Positions 8,976 through 18,000 of a stretch of DNA of 48,132 nucleotides are shown here, piece after piece. Both the position numbers and the translations under genes were made by a program. The number at the start of each line of letters is the position of its first letter. The first letter of the stretch is position 1. Source of the DNA: Verrucomicrobiota bacterium. GTDB lineage: Bacteria; Verrucomicrobiota; Verrucomicrobiia; Verrucomicrobiales; DEV007. The stretch lies in NCBI GenBank assembly GCA_030625775.1, contig DAOUQC010000033.1, positions 1 through 48,132 of the forward strand, written 5' to 3'. Under the pieces are notes generated by a model, which saw only the letters and a list, made by a program, of their open reading frames with translations, ran no database searches and was not told the origin of the DNA.

Positions 8976-9854
8976 ATGGCGCATGATACCTTTAAAATCG
9001 GTGATCTCACCGCATTGATCGGTGATAATGACTCCCACAAGGAACACCGAGCTGGATACAACGGCATATGGTCACTGAAGCACAAAAGCAGTAAACGGAA
9101 TCTTTTTGTTCCCGGAATCACAGGACTGAATCTTGAGCACATTTTTTCTGGTGTGCATGAAGATGAAAGCAATGAAGTATTTTTTGAGCCTCGAAAGGCT
9201 TCCATGGTATTTAAAAAAACCTCCGACTCAACAGCTGAACTCTACCAGCCCCCAACTCCAACTCACCATCTGGAAAGCTGGACCCGCTTCGAATTGCATG
9301 CTCCTCATTACATCGACATGACTTTCCGTTGTCGTGCCACCCAGCATACTTTTGACAATGATTACATCGGTCTGTTCTGGGCCAGTTACATCAACGCCCC
9401 GGCAGACAAGAGCCTCTATTTCCGTGGTGGCCTTGAGTCCCACAAGGACAGCTGGAGCCAGTATTGCACCCAGTCACACAATGATGAAAGCACGCTTCGT
9501 CACCGGGATGATCATTACGCCCTCACTTTCGACGCCATCCAACGGGATACTCTTTACCGCCATTATTCTCCGATGCGTTTTGATCAGCATTTTTACTACG
9601 GAAATTTTGATGAGCATCTTTGGCTATTGATGTTCAAACCTCCGGATAAAGGTCACATTCGTTTTTCCCATTCTCCCTCGGGAGGTGGACAAAACAAAAA
9701 ATTCCAAACCACTAACCCTGCCTGGGATTTTCAATTCATCATTCCCGATTATGATGTGATGGTGGATTATTCATTCAGCGCTCGTGCCGTATTTCGCAAA
9801 AAATGTTCGCGCGAAGAAATCCTTAAAGAAGTTCTAAACTGGAATAAAATATAA
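8976..9854 (+). CDS. Conserved-looking protein of unknown function
   Basis: 292 residues with no signal peptide and no membrane segment. It is rich in aromatic residues, His and Asp. The composition suggests a beta-sandwich fold: FWASYINAPADKSLYFRGG, WSQYCTQSHNDES and FRKKCSREEI are candidate conserved stretches. I cannot assign a family. The middle part (RFELHAPHYIDMTFRCRA followed by YIGLFWASY) is reminiscent of carbohydrate-binding or concanavalin-like folds, which is only a guess. The stop codon directly abuts the start of the secreted esterase gene, implying cotranscription and related roles in substrate degradation. Confidence 0.7.
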   Translation: MAHDTFKIGDLTALIGDNDSHKEHRAGYNGIWSLKHKSSKRNLFVPGITGLNLEHIFSGVHEDESNEVFFEPRKASMVFKKTSDSTAELYQPPTPTHHLESWTRFELHAPHYIDMTFRCRATQHTFDNDYIGLFWASYINAPADKSLYFRGGLESHKDSWSQYCTQSHNDESTLRHRDDHYALTFDAIQRDTLYRHYSPMRFDQHFYYGNFDEHLWLLMFKPPDKGHIRFSHSPSGGGQNKKFQTTNPAWDFQFIIPDYDVMVDYSFSARAVFRKKCSREEILKEVLNWNKI

Positions 9855-10817
9855 ATGAAAACCCCCATTCAAATCAGCATTTTGGTCGGAGCCTTTTTCT
9901 CTTTGTTAGCACTGAACGCGGCTGACAAAATTGAGGACAACGGATCTCTGAACCCCGCACAAATTCCTGAAAATTTCACTGTTGCGGATAATATGGTTTA
10001 CAAAACCGTTAGCGATCAAAAACTCACCTTTGATTTCATTCAAACAAAGAGTAACAAAAATGAAGATGCCCCTCTCTTGATTCACATTCACGGAGGTGGC
10101 TGGAAAGGCGGCAGCAAAGAAACCTTTTACCGCCGCCTGTTTTTTGATGCGGCCCGCCCCCTGATCGAAAAAGGAATGAAAGTCGCCACGATCAATTACC
10201 GTCTCACAAAAAAGGGCGAAACCACCACTGTTGACAGTGTAACAGACTGCAAAGACGCCATTCGTTTTTTTGTCGCCAATGCCAAGCGCTTCGGAATCGA
10301 CCCAAAACGATTCATCTTGATGGGAGGATCGGCGGGCGGGCATTTGACCCTGATGACCGCATTGGCGCCTGATGCCGATTACCCAACTGAAGACTCCCGC
10401 CTCGACAATGAGCTCCCTCCCCTGGCCGGCGCGGTGCCTTATTATCCGCTCTGCCACTTTGGCGGTGATCCCATTATCATGCAGGGAACCTCCTACGGAA
10501 ACCCGGGACGTTTCACTGATATGCTTGGTGGGCCTTTAGAAGAAAAAGAAGAACTCGCCCGTCAGCTGAGCCCAGTCTATCTCATTAAAAAAGATTCCCC
10601 TCCGATTTTCATTCTCCACGGTGATGCCGACCCCGTGCTTCCCGTCTTGAGCGCACGTCTCTTTGTAGAAAAAGCCAGAAAACTCGGGGCCAGAGTCAAA
10701 TACCTCGAAGTAAAAAACGGCAACCACGGCTTTCGCACAGCTGACGATCCCAAACTCGACGGCATTATCCAACAGGTCACCGCTTATCTGGATGAGCAGA
10801 TCTACGGTAAAGACTGA
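9855..10817 (+). CDS. Secreted alpha/beta-hydrolase esterase
   Basis: 320 residues with a signal peptide (MKTPIQISILVGAFFSLLAL, cleavage near NAADK). Esterase motifs are complete: oxyanion-hole HGGGW (79-83), nucleophile elbow GGSAG with Ser159, the acid in HGDADPVLP (Asp259), and the catalytic His in NGNHGF (His291). This matches the hormone-sensitive-lipase/BD-FAE-like group, whose members cleave acetyl or feruloyl esters from glycans. The substrate here is unknown. Its ATG immediately follows the TAA of the unknown upstream gene. It converges on lutC with three bases between stops. Confidence 0.88.
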   Translation: MKTPIQISILVGAFFSLLALNAADKIEDNGSLNPAQIPENFTVADNMVYKTVSDQKLTFDFIQTKSNKNEDAPLLIHIHGGGWKGGSKETFYRRLFFDAARPLIEKGMKVATINYRLTKKGETTTVDSVTDCKDAIRFFVANAKRFGIDPKRFILMGGSAGGHLTLMTALAPDADYPTEDSRLDNELPPLAGAVPYYPLCHFGGDPIIMQGTSYGNPGRFTDMLGGPLEEKEELARQLSPVYLIKKDSPPIFILHGDADPVLPVLSARLFVEKARKLGARVKYLEVKNGNHGFRTADDPKLDGIIQQVTAYLDEQIYGKD

Positions 10818-10820
10818 AGA

Positions 10821-11441
10821 TTAATCCAGCTTTAAACAGATCTGCACCCCTGGCCCGTGTACCCCCTCGATGAGAATGCCTTCAATGTCGGCCGTTTTAG
10901 AAGGTCCGGTCACCCATATCACATTCGAACTGTCACCCAGATTTTCAATCGCCTCCGGAATCGTTTCGAATATCGGCTCATTCTCAATCACCGCCACATG
11001 CACCCAGGGCGCCAAGGCCGCCAATCGATCCACTGTATCTTCATCATTCAGAACCACCGTTCCTGATTCGGCAATCACTCCACTGGCTCTGGTTATGCCA
11101 AAAGTATAATCATCAACCTTATCGTGCTCATACTCATAGTGCACCTTCAGTCCTGACTCCTCCAGCACAGTGCCCACTCTCTCTTTCAAACTTGGATCAC
11201 AATACCCGCTGTCATTCCCCTCCTCTTTTAAAAAAACAAGTAGCTCACCTACTTCCGTCAGAGGACGCCCACTGACCGCAGCAAAGTTTTCACCGAACTC
11301 CAACCATCCACCCACCTCTCCCTCTCGATACTTCGCACAAATCAGAATCTCCGAATCATATTCAGGCAAAGGAGTTTTCTCCTGCAAATCTGACAAAGCC
11401 TGTCTGACCGCCCGCATAACTGTGTCCCGAGCTTCACTCAT
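10821..11441 (-). CDS. lutC: Lactate utilization protein C (LUD domain)
   Basis: 206 residues with the LUD-domain signature: FGITRASGVIAESGTVVL, then LAPWVHVAVIE, and the C-terminal NVIWVTGPSKTADIEGILIEGVHGP that closes the family. LutC is the third subunit of the cytoplasmic LutABC complex, which oxidises L-lactate to pyruvate. The gene overlaps the end of lutB by eight bases, so the two are translationally coupled. The N-terminal 90 residues are more variable, as in other LutC proteins. There is no lactate permease or LutR-type regulator beside the operon in this window. Confidence 0.9.
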   Translation of the reverse strand: MSEARDTVMRAVRQALSDLQEKTPLPEYDSEILICAKYREGEVGGWLEFGENFAAVSGRPLTEVGELLVFLKEEGNDSGYCDPSLKERVGTVLEESGLKVHYEYEHDKVDDYTFGITRASGVIAESGTVVLNDEDTVDRLAALAPWVHVAVIENEPIFETIPEAIENLGDSSNVIWVTGPSKTADIEGILIEGVHGPGVQICLKLD

Positions 11442-12849
11442 TCCTACCTCCTGAATTGACTCCGCCCCTCTCCTTCATCCATTTTCTGAACTCCCCGCCC
11501 CGCCACTTCGGCAAGGTCCTTATCTTCAGCCAGGCTTGCAGCGGCTGGATCGGCATCATTGTAATTGGCAAATGATTCATAGCCCGCGAAGCCGTCATCG
11601 CTGTTTGCCAGAGCTTGGGTGAGGTCGCCATTCTGGCAAAAGGTGCCATCGGAGGAGCTCCCGCAGATTTAATTCCCTCCTTGTTGGCCCGTGAACGCAA
11701 TCGCAGTAACAGCTCGGGAATCGGGATATTCACCGGGCACACTTCGTGGCAGGCTCCACACAGGCTGGAAGCTTTCGGCAAGTCAGCATATTTCGGGAAA
11801 TCATCACCAGCCAATAAAGGACTCAACACAGCTCCAACCGGCCCCCCGTAAACCGCTCGATAACCATGGCCACTCGTCTGCCGGTAAACCGGACACACAT
11901 TCAAACAGGCTCCACAACGAATGCAGCGCAAAATATCCCGTTCCTTCGACGCCAATACCTTACTCCGCCCGTTATCGAGAAATACGACATGCATTTCTTT
12001 TGGGCCGGAAGGCTGTGACTTCGAACGTGGGCCATTGATGAACTGGGTGTACACCGTCAGCTGTTGTGCCGTTGCCGAACGGCCCAGCAAATTAAGAAAC
12101 AATCCCAGATCCTTATCCCGTGGAACCACTTTCTCAATTCCAACCAGGGCGATATGCAAGCCATTGGCGGCCATGCCGAATCTGGCATTGCCCTCGTTGG
12201 TGACAATCACAATGCGCCCGGATTCTGCCGAGACAAAATTCGCTCCGGTCATGCCGGCATCACTCTGCAAATATTTCTCCCGCAGATGCTTGCGGGCCCG
12301 ATGGGTGATCGTCTGGGGATCATCATTGTAAGCACCCAGTCCGTGTTTTTCGAAACTCTCGGCAACCTGCCGCCGGTTCTTGTGAATGATGGGCTGAACA
12401 ATGTGACTTGGCGTGTCTCCGTCTATCTGAATGATAAACTCGCCCAGATCGGTTTCCACGCACTCTACCCCCTGTTTCTCGAGAAAATCATTGAGATGAA
12501 TTTCTTCAGTCACCATGCTTTTAGACTTCACCATCCGGGTCGCCCCCTTGTTTCTTAATATCTCAAGAATGGTTTCCCTCGCCGATTCAGCCGTTGATGC
12601 AAAATGAACCTTGGCCCCGTTTTTTGTCAAAGCCGCCTCAGCCTGCTCAAGATATTCATCCAGATGCTCCACTGTGTGCTGCTTGACCTTACCTGCAAGC
12701 CGCCGCAGCAAATCCGGGTCTTTGTAATCAGCTTCCAGCTTGGCCTTGCGCCCTGCCGTTCTGGTCACCACGCTCGACAGCACCGCATCACGGGTTTCCC
12801 GGGACAATTCACGGGCAAAATCATCGATTGGCTGGCTAGACTTGCTCAT
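11434..12849 (-). CDS. lutB: Lactate utilization iron-sulfur protein B
   Basis: 471 residues, the usual LutB length. The N-terminal two thirds is a LUD domain (KSKSMVTEEIHLNDFLE, then ESGRIVIVTNEGNARF). Next comes a ferredoxin-type cluster motif C309-x2-C312-x2-C315-x3-C319-P, and a second incomplete one, C364-x2-C367-x3-C371-P. The C-terminal helical tail ends near Trp-rich KWRGGEF. LutB carries the [4Fe-4S] clusters passing electrons from lactate oxidation. Its ATG overlaps the TGA of lutA by four bases and its end overlaps lutC, a tight three-gene operon. Confidence 0.94.
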   Translation of the reverse strand: MSKSSQPIDDFARELSRETRDAVLSSVVTRTAGRKAKLEADYKDPDLLRRLAGKVKQHTVEHLDEYLEQAEAALTKNGAKVHFASTAESARETILEILRNKGATRMVKSKSMVTEEIHLNDFLEKQGVECVETDLGEFIIQIDGDTPSHIVQPIIHKNRRQVAESFEKHGLGAYNDDPQTITHRARKHLREKYLQSDAGMTGANFVSAESGRIVIVTNEGNARFGMAANGLHIALVGIEKVVPRDKDLGLFLNLLGRSATAQQLTVYTQFINGPRSKSQPSGPKEMHVVFLDNGRSKVLASKERDILRCIRCGACLNVCPVYRQTSGHGYRAVYGGPVGAVLSPLLAGDDFPKYADLPKASSLCGACHEVCPVNIPIPELLLRLRSRANKEGIKSAGAPPMAPFARMATSPKLWQTAMTASRAMNHLPITMMPIQPLQAWLKIRTLPKWRGGEFRKWMKERGGVNSGGRNE

Positions 12850-13565
12850 TGACTGGCTAAACTGACATCCCGTAAAACCTGCACGGCATGTCGTGTTTCA
12901 ATGTCCATATTCTGTTTTTCTGCCAGTCCTCCCATATGCATCAAACAACTCATATCTGCAGACACCAGCAAATCCGGTGATTGCTCCAGCACGCTCTCCA
13001 GTTTCACCTGCCCGATCTCCCCTGACAAATGGGGAAAAGTCACCGAAAACGTTCCTCCAAAACCACAGCACTGTTCCGGCGTACCCACTTTCACCAGTTC
13101 AATACCTGAAATCGATCCCAGTAAAGTCTCCATCGCCGCTCCGGTATCGGTTCCACGGGTATGACAGGAATGATGCAGGGCGATGCGTTTGTTTAGTTCC
13201 CCCTCCCACTTTTTCACTCCAAGCCCGTTCACCAGAAAGTCGAACAACTCCCAGGTTCTGCCTGCCAGGCTCTCAACTTCTCCCGTATCTTGTTTGTCTT
13301 CAAACAACAATTGTGTGCCATGGAAATGCATCGCCGCACAAGATCCCGATGGCACAATGACAGGTAGATCCCCGGCAAAAACATCTGCAGTATATCGGGA
13401 CACCTTTTCCGCTGCAGGAAAATCGCCCGAATTAAAAGCAGGCTGACCACAACAAGTCTGGTCTTCTGGAAATATCACTTCACAACCAACGGATTCCAAT
13501 ACTTCCACAGTTGCCTTGGCCATATCAGCAAAAAACACATCCGACAAACAAGTCGCCATCAGCAT
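12846..13565 (-). CDS. lutA: Lactate utilization protein A, (Fe-S)-binding
   Basis: 239 residues from the ATG at 13565, matching LutA family length. A longer frame reaches TTG 13637, but 13565 has a purine-rich AGGGG about nine bases upstream and starts directly at the conserved MLMATCLSDVF. Both CCG-domain motifs are visible: QTCCGQPAFNSG and EQCCGFGGTFS, together with HHSCHTRG. These cysteines bind an iron-sulfur cluster of the heterodisulfide-reductase (CCG) type. The protein is the first subunit of LutABC. Its stop overlaps the lutB start (ATGA). Confidence 0.9.
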   Translation of the reverse strand: MLMATCLSDVFFADMAKATVEVLESVGCEVIFPEDQTCCGQPAFNSGDFPAAEKVSRYTADVFAGDLPVIVPSGSCAAMHFHGTQLLFEDKQDTGEVESLAGRTWELFDFLVNGLGVKKWEGELNKRIALHHSCHTRGTDTGAAMETLLGSISGIELVKVGTPEQCCGFGGTFSVTFPHLSGEIGQVKLESVLEQSPDLLVSADMSCLMHMGGLAEKQNMDIETRHAVQVLRDVSLASQ

Positions 13566-13692
13566 CACTTTTTCCCCTGCTGGTCTTGATATCGCTTGTG
13601 GCATTAATGTGAATACTGTTGAACTCCCCAAACTCAACGATCAACAGCGTTTGGGCAAGAGGGAAATAGGATGTGAAATTTCTGAATCCTGA

Positions 13693-14856
13693 CTACTGAC
13701 CGTTGGCTACTGAATCCTTCTCATTCCCCCCCAACTTCCTGGCCACCCATACAATCAAAACAACAGCGGCAAACAACAAAGCAGCACCAAGCAATGGCCG
13801 ATAAATAATCCAGGCAATCGCAATAGTTGCCAGGGACAAAGCAGCTGACAACAGGAAGGCGATGAAACCTGTTCCCACCCCGATAATATTTCCAACAACA
13901 GGAACCACATCAGCCAATACGGAAGCCAGTTTGAATACCATATTGAATCCAATCACCATTAAAATAAAACCGCCTACACGTAAGGCCCAGGTAAAGGTTT
14001 GGTTGTCATCGAGAGCTTTCTGGAACATCTCTTCTGCAGAATGGGTGCCCACCTGCAAAAGTTCAACTTTGCGCCCATTTGCTGCTTGATAAGGAATAAA
14101 GCTATTGCCCTTTTGTTGGGAAACCACGCTGACGTCAAGTGGGGCCACTGATTTAAAGCTCACTCTTGTATCCCCCACTTCTGGATTTTCCGGAGAAGCT
14201 CCCACATAAAACCCGGGGCCCGCCACCTTGACTGTAGCCTTTAAATTTTCAGGCAGCATTGCACCCTCTCCAACTGTTAGCGGACTTGACACATTGATTT
14301 TTGACACCAGGGAAGGCGACATCAAAAAAACTCCCAGATTAACCTTTTTAGCCTGCCACTGCTCTGAGGCATAGAGTAAGGACTTAGGATTTGCATGGCC
14401 CTCCTGAACTTCAAACCTGGATGAATCAATCAAGTGATCCGACCAATCCCGGGAATAACTATAGGCCTTCTTGGTTTCCATGCCGCCGCCCAATTTCTTT
14501 TTTTGTTCACTGCTAACCGATTCCTGCCACTGGAAAACCTCGACATTCCGCTCCAATTTTAAAGCTGCCGCACCCACACCAAACACAGGGTCTGCGAGCA
14601 CCTCTTTGGTCTCAGCCCGCCCTGACAGATGCACCAATTGCCCCTCTTTACCCACATCCACTTTAGCCGCTTCCACTGCGATCACCTTACGGCCGCCTTC
14701 TTCCAGAGCCTTCTCTCGCTTGACCGCACGCCCTTCATTCCAGAACAACAAAACAAAAGAAGCAACGATCAGGATCAACCCTACTACAATTCCCTTGAAC
14801 GCACTACCGAGACGGCTGAACCAGGACTCGTTTGTAACTTTTGTAAAATCGGCCAT
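13693..14856 (-). CDS. TMEM43 family membrane protein
   Basis: 387 residues with the bacterial TMEM43 layout. There is one N-terminal membrane helix (GIVVGLILIVASFVLLFW, about residues 23-40), a long soluble region of about 240 residues, and a cluster of three or four hydrophobic helices from residue 290 (LRVGGFILMVIGFNMVF, then FLLSAALSLATIAIAWIIY and GAALLFAAVVLIVWV). The family is named after a human nuclear-envelope protein, and bacterial members have no settled function. The gene lies 55 bases or more upstream of the lut operon on the same strand, and the association may be accidental. It is divergent from the fused sulfatase gene. Confidence 0.85.
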   Translation of the reverse strand: MADFTKVTNESWFSRLGSAFKGIVVGLILIVASFVLLFWNEGRAVKREKALEEGGRKVIAVEAAKVDVGKEGQLVHLSGRAETKEVLADPVFGVGAAALKLERNVEVFQWQESVSSEQKKKLGGGMETKKAYSYSRDWSDHLIDSSRFEVQEGHANPKSLLYASEQWQAKKVNLGVFLMSPSLVSKINVSSPLTVGEGAMLPENLKATVKVAGPGFYVGASPENPEVGDTRVSFKSVAPLDVSVVSQQKGNSFIPYQAANGRKVELLQVGTHSAEEMFQKALDDNQTFTWALRVGGFILMVIGFNMVFKLASVLADVVPVVGNIIGVGTGFIAFLLSAALSLATIAIAWIIYRPLLGAALLFAAVVLIVWVARKLGGNEKDSVANGQ

Positions 14857-15032
14857 TTTTATAAGTGTGAAAATTTCAATCAGACTGTGCAGATTAATGC
14901 CAGACTACAAGTCTCCTTTTATCTTATTGATTAGATAAGTCTATTAGAAAAACTATCCTTGTCGAAAATCCCAACAGCCCCTTGCAGGTCTTCATTTCCT
15001 CTGCAATCTTGCTACTGAAATCCTTTAAAATT
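14857..15032. promoter_or_regulatory. Divergent promoter region, TMEM43 gene / fused sulfatase
   Basis: 176 bases between divergent start codons. Only a weak inverted repeat TTATCT / AGATAA is seen near 14920-14940. No confident promoter boxes were found. Confidence 0.35.
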
Positions 15033-18000
15033 ATGACAATTTCCCGCAGCATTGGCTTAATCCTCTTTTTATTAAGTCCCACCCTACTTCTTACTCCCCA
15101 TTCGTCAGCAGCGGCCCCTAAAAAACCCAATGTTGTTTTTATTCTGTCAGACAATCACGGGGCTTGGACGCTCGGTTGTTACGGGAACAAAGACATCCGC
15201 ACCCCCCACATCGACAAAATGGCTGCCGAAGGTGTTCGTTTCACCAATGCTTTTGCCAATAACGCAGTCTGCTCCCCGACCCGTGCCACCTATCTCACCG
15301 GTTTGATGCTCTCTCAACATGGGGTGCACAACTTTCTTCACGGCGGCAATCTCCAGGTCGGCCCCGATCAGCGCAATACTCTGGCTGAGTTCACATCCCT
15401 TCCCGAAGTGCTTAAAAAAAATGGTTACTCCTGCGGCCTGGTTGGTAAATGGCATCTTGGGAACAATACCAAAAACAACGAAGGTCTGGATGATTACTGG
15501 ATCACTATGCCTGCCGGAGGCACCTCGACCTTTCACAACGCCCAGGTCATCGAGAATGGAGAGATCCGCAAAGAACCCGAATACCTGACCACGTTCTGGA
15601 CCGACCACGCGCTGAAATTCATTGATCAAAGCGCCAAAAACCCTGACAAACCTTTTTTCCTATTTTTGGCTTACAACGGCCCTTACGGACTCAGCCGTTA
15701 CCAACTGAAACCATCCGGCAATCGCCATGAGAAATTTTACGCGGACAAGGAAATGCCTTCCTTCCCGCGTGGTGTCATCCATCCGTGGGAATACAACAAC
15801 CGCGAGTATTTTGGCAATCCGGTCAGCATCCGGCGTTATGGTGAGGAACTCAGTGCCGTGGACGACGGCGTCGGAGCAGTGATGAAAAAACTCAAGGACC
15901 TGGGACTTGATGATGACACCCTGGTCATTTTTGCTGCGGACCAGGGATGGGCAGGCGGCCAGCATGGCTTCTGGGGAATGGGTGACCACACCCGTCCGAT
16001 CAATGCATTTGATTTCTCTATGAAGATTCCAATGATCTTCAGACAACCTGGTAAAATTCCTGCCGGAAAAACTCCTGACATCCATGTCACCAATTACGAT
16101 TTCATGCCCAGTGTATTGAGTTACCTGGGCATGGCAGATCAAATGCCGACGGAACCCAAATCACCGGGCCGGGATTTCTCAAAAGCCATGCTTGGAGAAA
16201 AAACCGACCCGTGGGACAACACGGTTTTTTACGAATACGAAAGCCTGCGCTGTGTGCGCTCGGGTGACTGGAAGTACATCGAGCGATATAAAGACGGTTA
16301 CGACGAACTCTACAACCTCAAAGACGACCCTGACGAGCGCCACAACCTGATTAATTCGGAAAAGACTGTCGCCAAAAAAGTCGCACTCAAAAAACAACTC
16401 GACGATTTTTTTGCAATCAATGTTCAGAAAAAATACGATCTCTGGAACGGTGGTGAATCCCAACCCAAAACTCTGGTCTGGGGCAAAGAAGCCCAGGATC
16501 GTCTCAAGGCTAACCTTACCAAAGGGCGCGGCACCATCCCAAGTGTGTTTGACCCATCGTTCACCCCGCCCTCCATGACGCTCCCTGATGGGTACATCGC
16601 CGAGGTTGCCGCTGCGCCGCCGCTGGTAGAGCGGCCGATGATGGCAGCCTTCGACGAATACGGCCGCTTGTTTGTTGCCGAAAGCTCCGGGGTTAATCTG
16701 AATGACAAGGAGCTCGACAAACAAAAACCCCACTCAATCAAGCTGCTCGAAGACACCGACAACGACGGTATCTTCGACAAATCCACTGTATTTGCCGATA
16801 AAATGACTTTCCCCCAGGGAGCCCTGTGGTTACAGGATTCGCTCTACGTCATGTCTCCTCCCAGTCTGTGGAGACTCGAGGACACCACCGGTGATGGTGT
16901 TGCTAATGTCAGGGAAGAATTAGTCACAGGATTCAAATACACGGGCAATGCTGCCGATGTGCATGGTCCCTTTCTCCATCAAAACGGCAGGATTTACTGG
17001 TGTCACGGACGCAAGGGACACACGGTAGTTGATACCGATACCGGACGCACCGTTTCAGACAACAAAGGGGCTCGCATCTGGTCCTGCTTTCCCGATGGTT
17101 CTGATATCCAGGTTCATGCCGGAGGAGGTATGGACAATCCGGTCGAAGTCGATTTTATGGATAATGGTGATATTGTCGGCAGCATCAACCTCTTTTACGG
17201 CCGCCCCCGTGGCGACACATTGAATCACTGGATTCACGGCGGAGTTTATCCTCGCTACGATCAGCAATCGGTGATCGATGAATTTAAAAGCACCGGCCCC
17301 CTGTTGAAAGAGTTCCACAACTTTGGCCATGTCGCGGTTTCAGGCATGATGCGCTACCGCACAGCAAGCGCCAATCCTGACTGGAAAGACAATATCTTTA
17401 CCACCCATTTCAACACCCAGAAAATCACTCGAACCGTGATCAAACAGGAAGGCTCCACCTACGCCTCGGTGAAAACCGAACCCTTCCTTAAAATCAACGA
17501 TCCCGGAGTCCATATCACCGATGTACTCGAAGACCCCAACGGTGACATACTGGTAGTTGATACCGGCGGATGGTTCCGTCAAGGTTGCCCGAATTCACAG
17601 GTAGCCCGCCCGGACATTTCTGGAGCCATTTACCGGATTCGCAAACCTGGTCTGCGGGATAAAAAAATGGACCAATGGGGCAACAAACTCGACTGGAAAA
17701 AAGCCAGCTTTGATGAAGTAGTCCACCGCTTGAATGACGACAGTTTTTCAATCCGGGAAAAAGCCAGCGCCTGGTTGGCTGAACGAGGCGAACCCTCCAT
17801 TCCCTCCCTTGCTGATGCTTTGGAAAGTGCCGACCCGGTGCTTCGCCGCAATGCCGTGTGGGCACTTTGCCGCCTGCCCTTCACCCAATCGCGACAGCTC
17901 TCAAGAAAAATGCTAACTGATCCGGATGAATCTGTCCGTCAAGCTGCTGCCCAGGCTGCAGGAATCAATAACGACCGAGGTGGAGTGGACGCACTCATCG

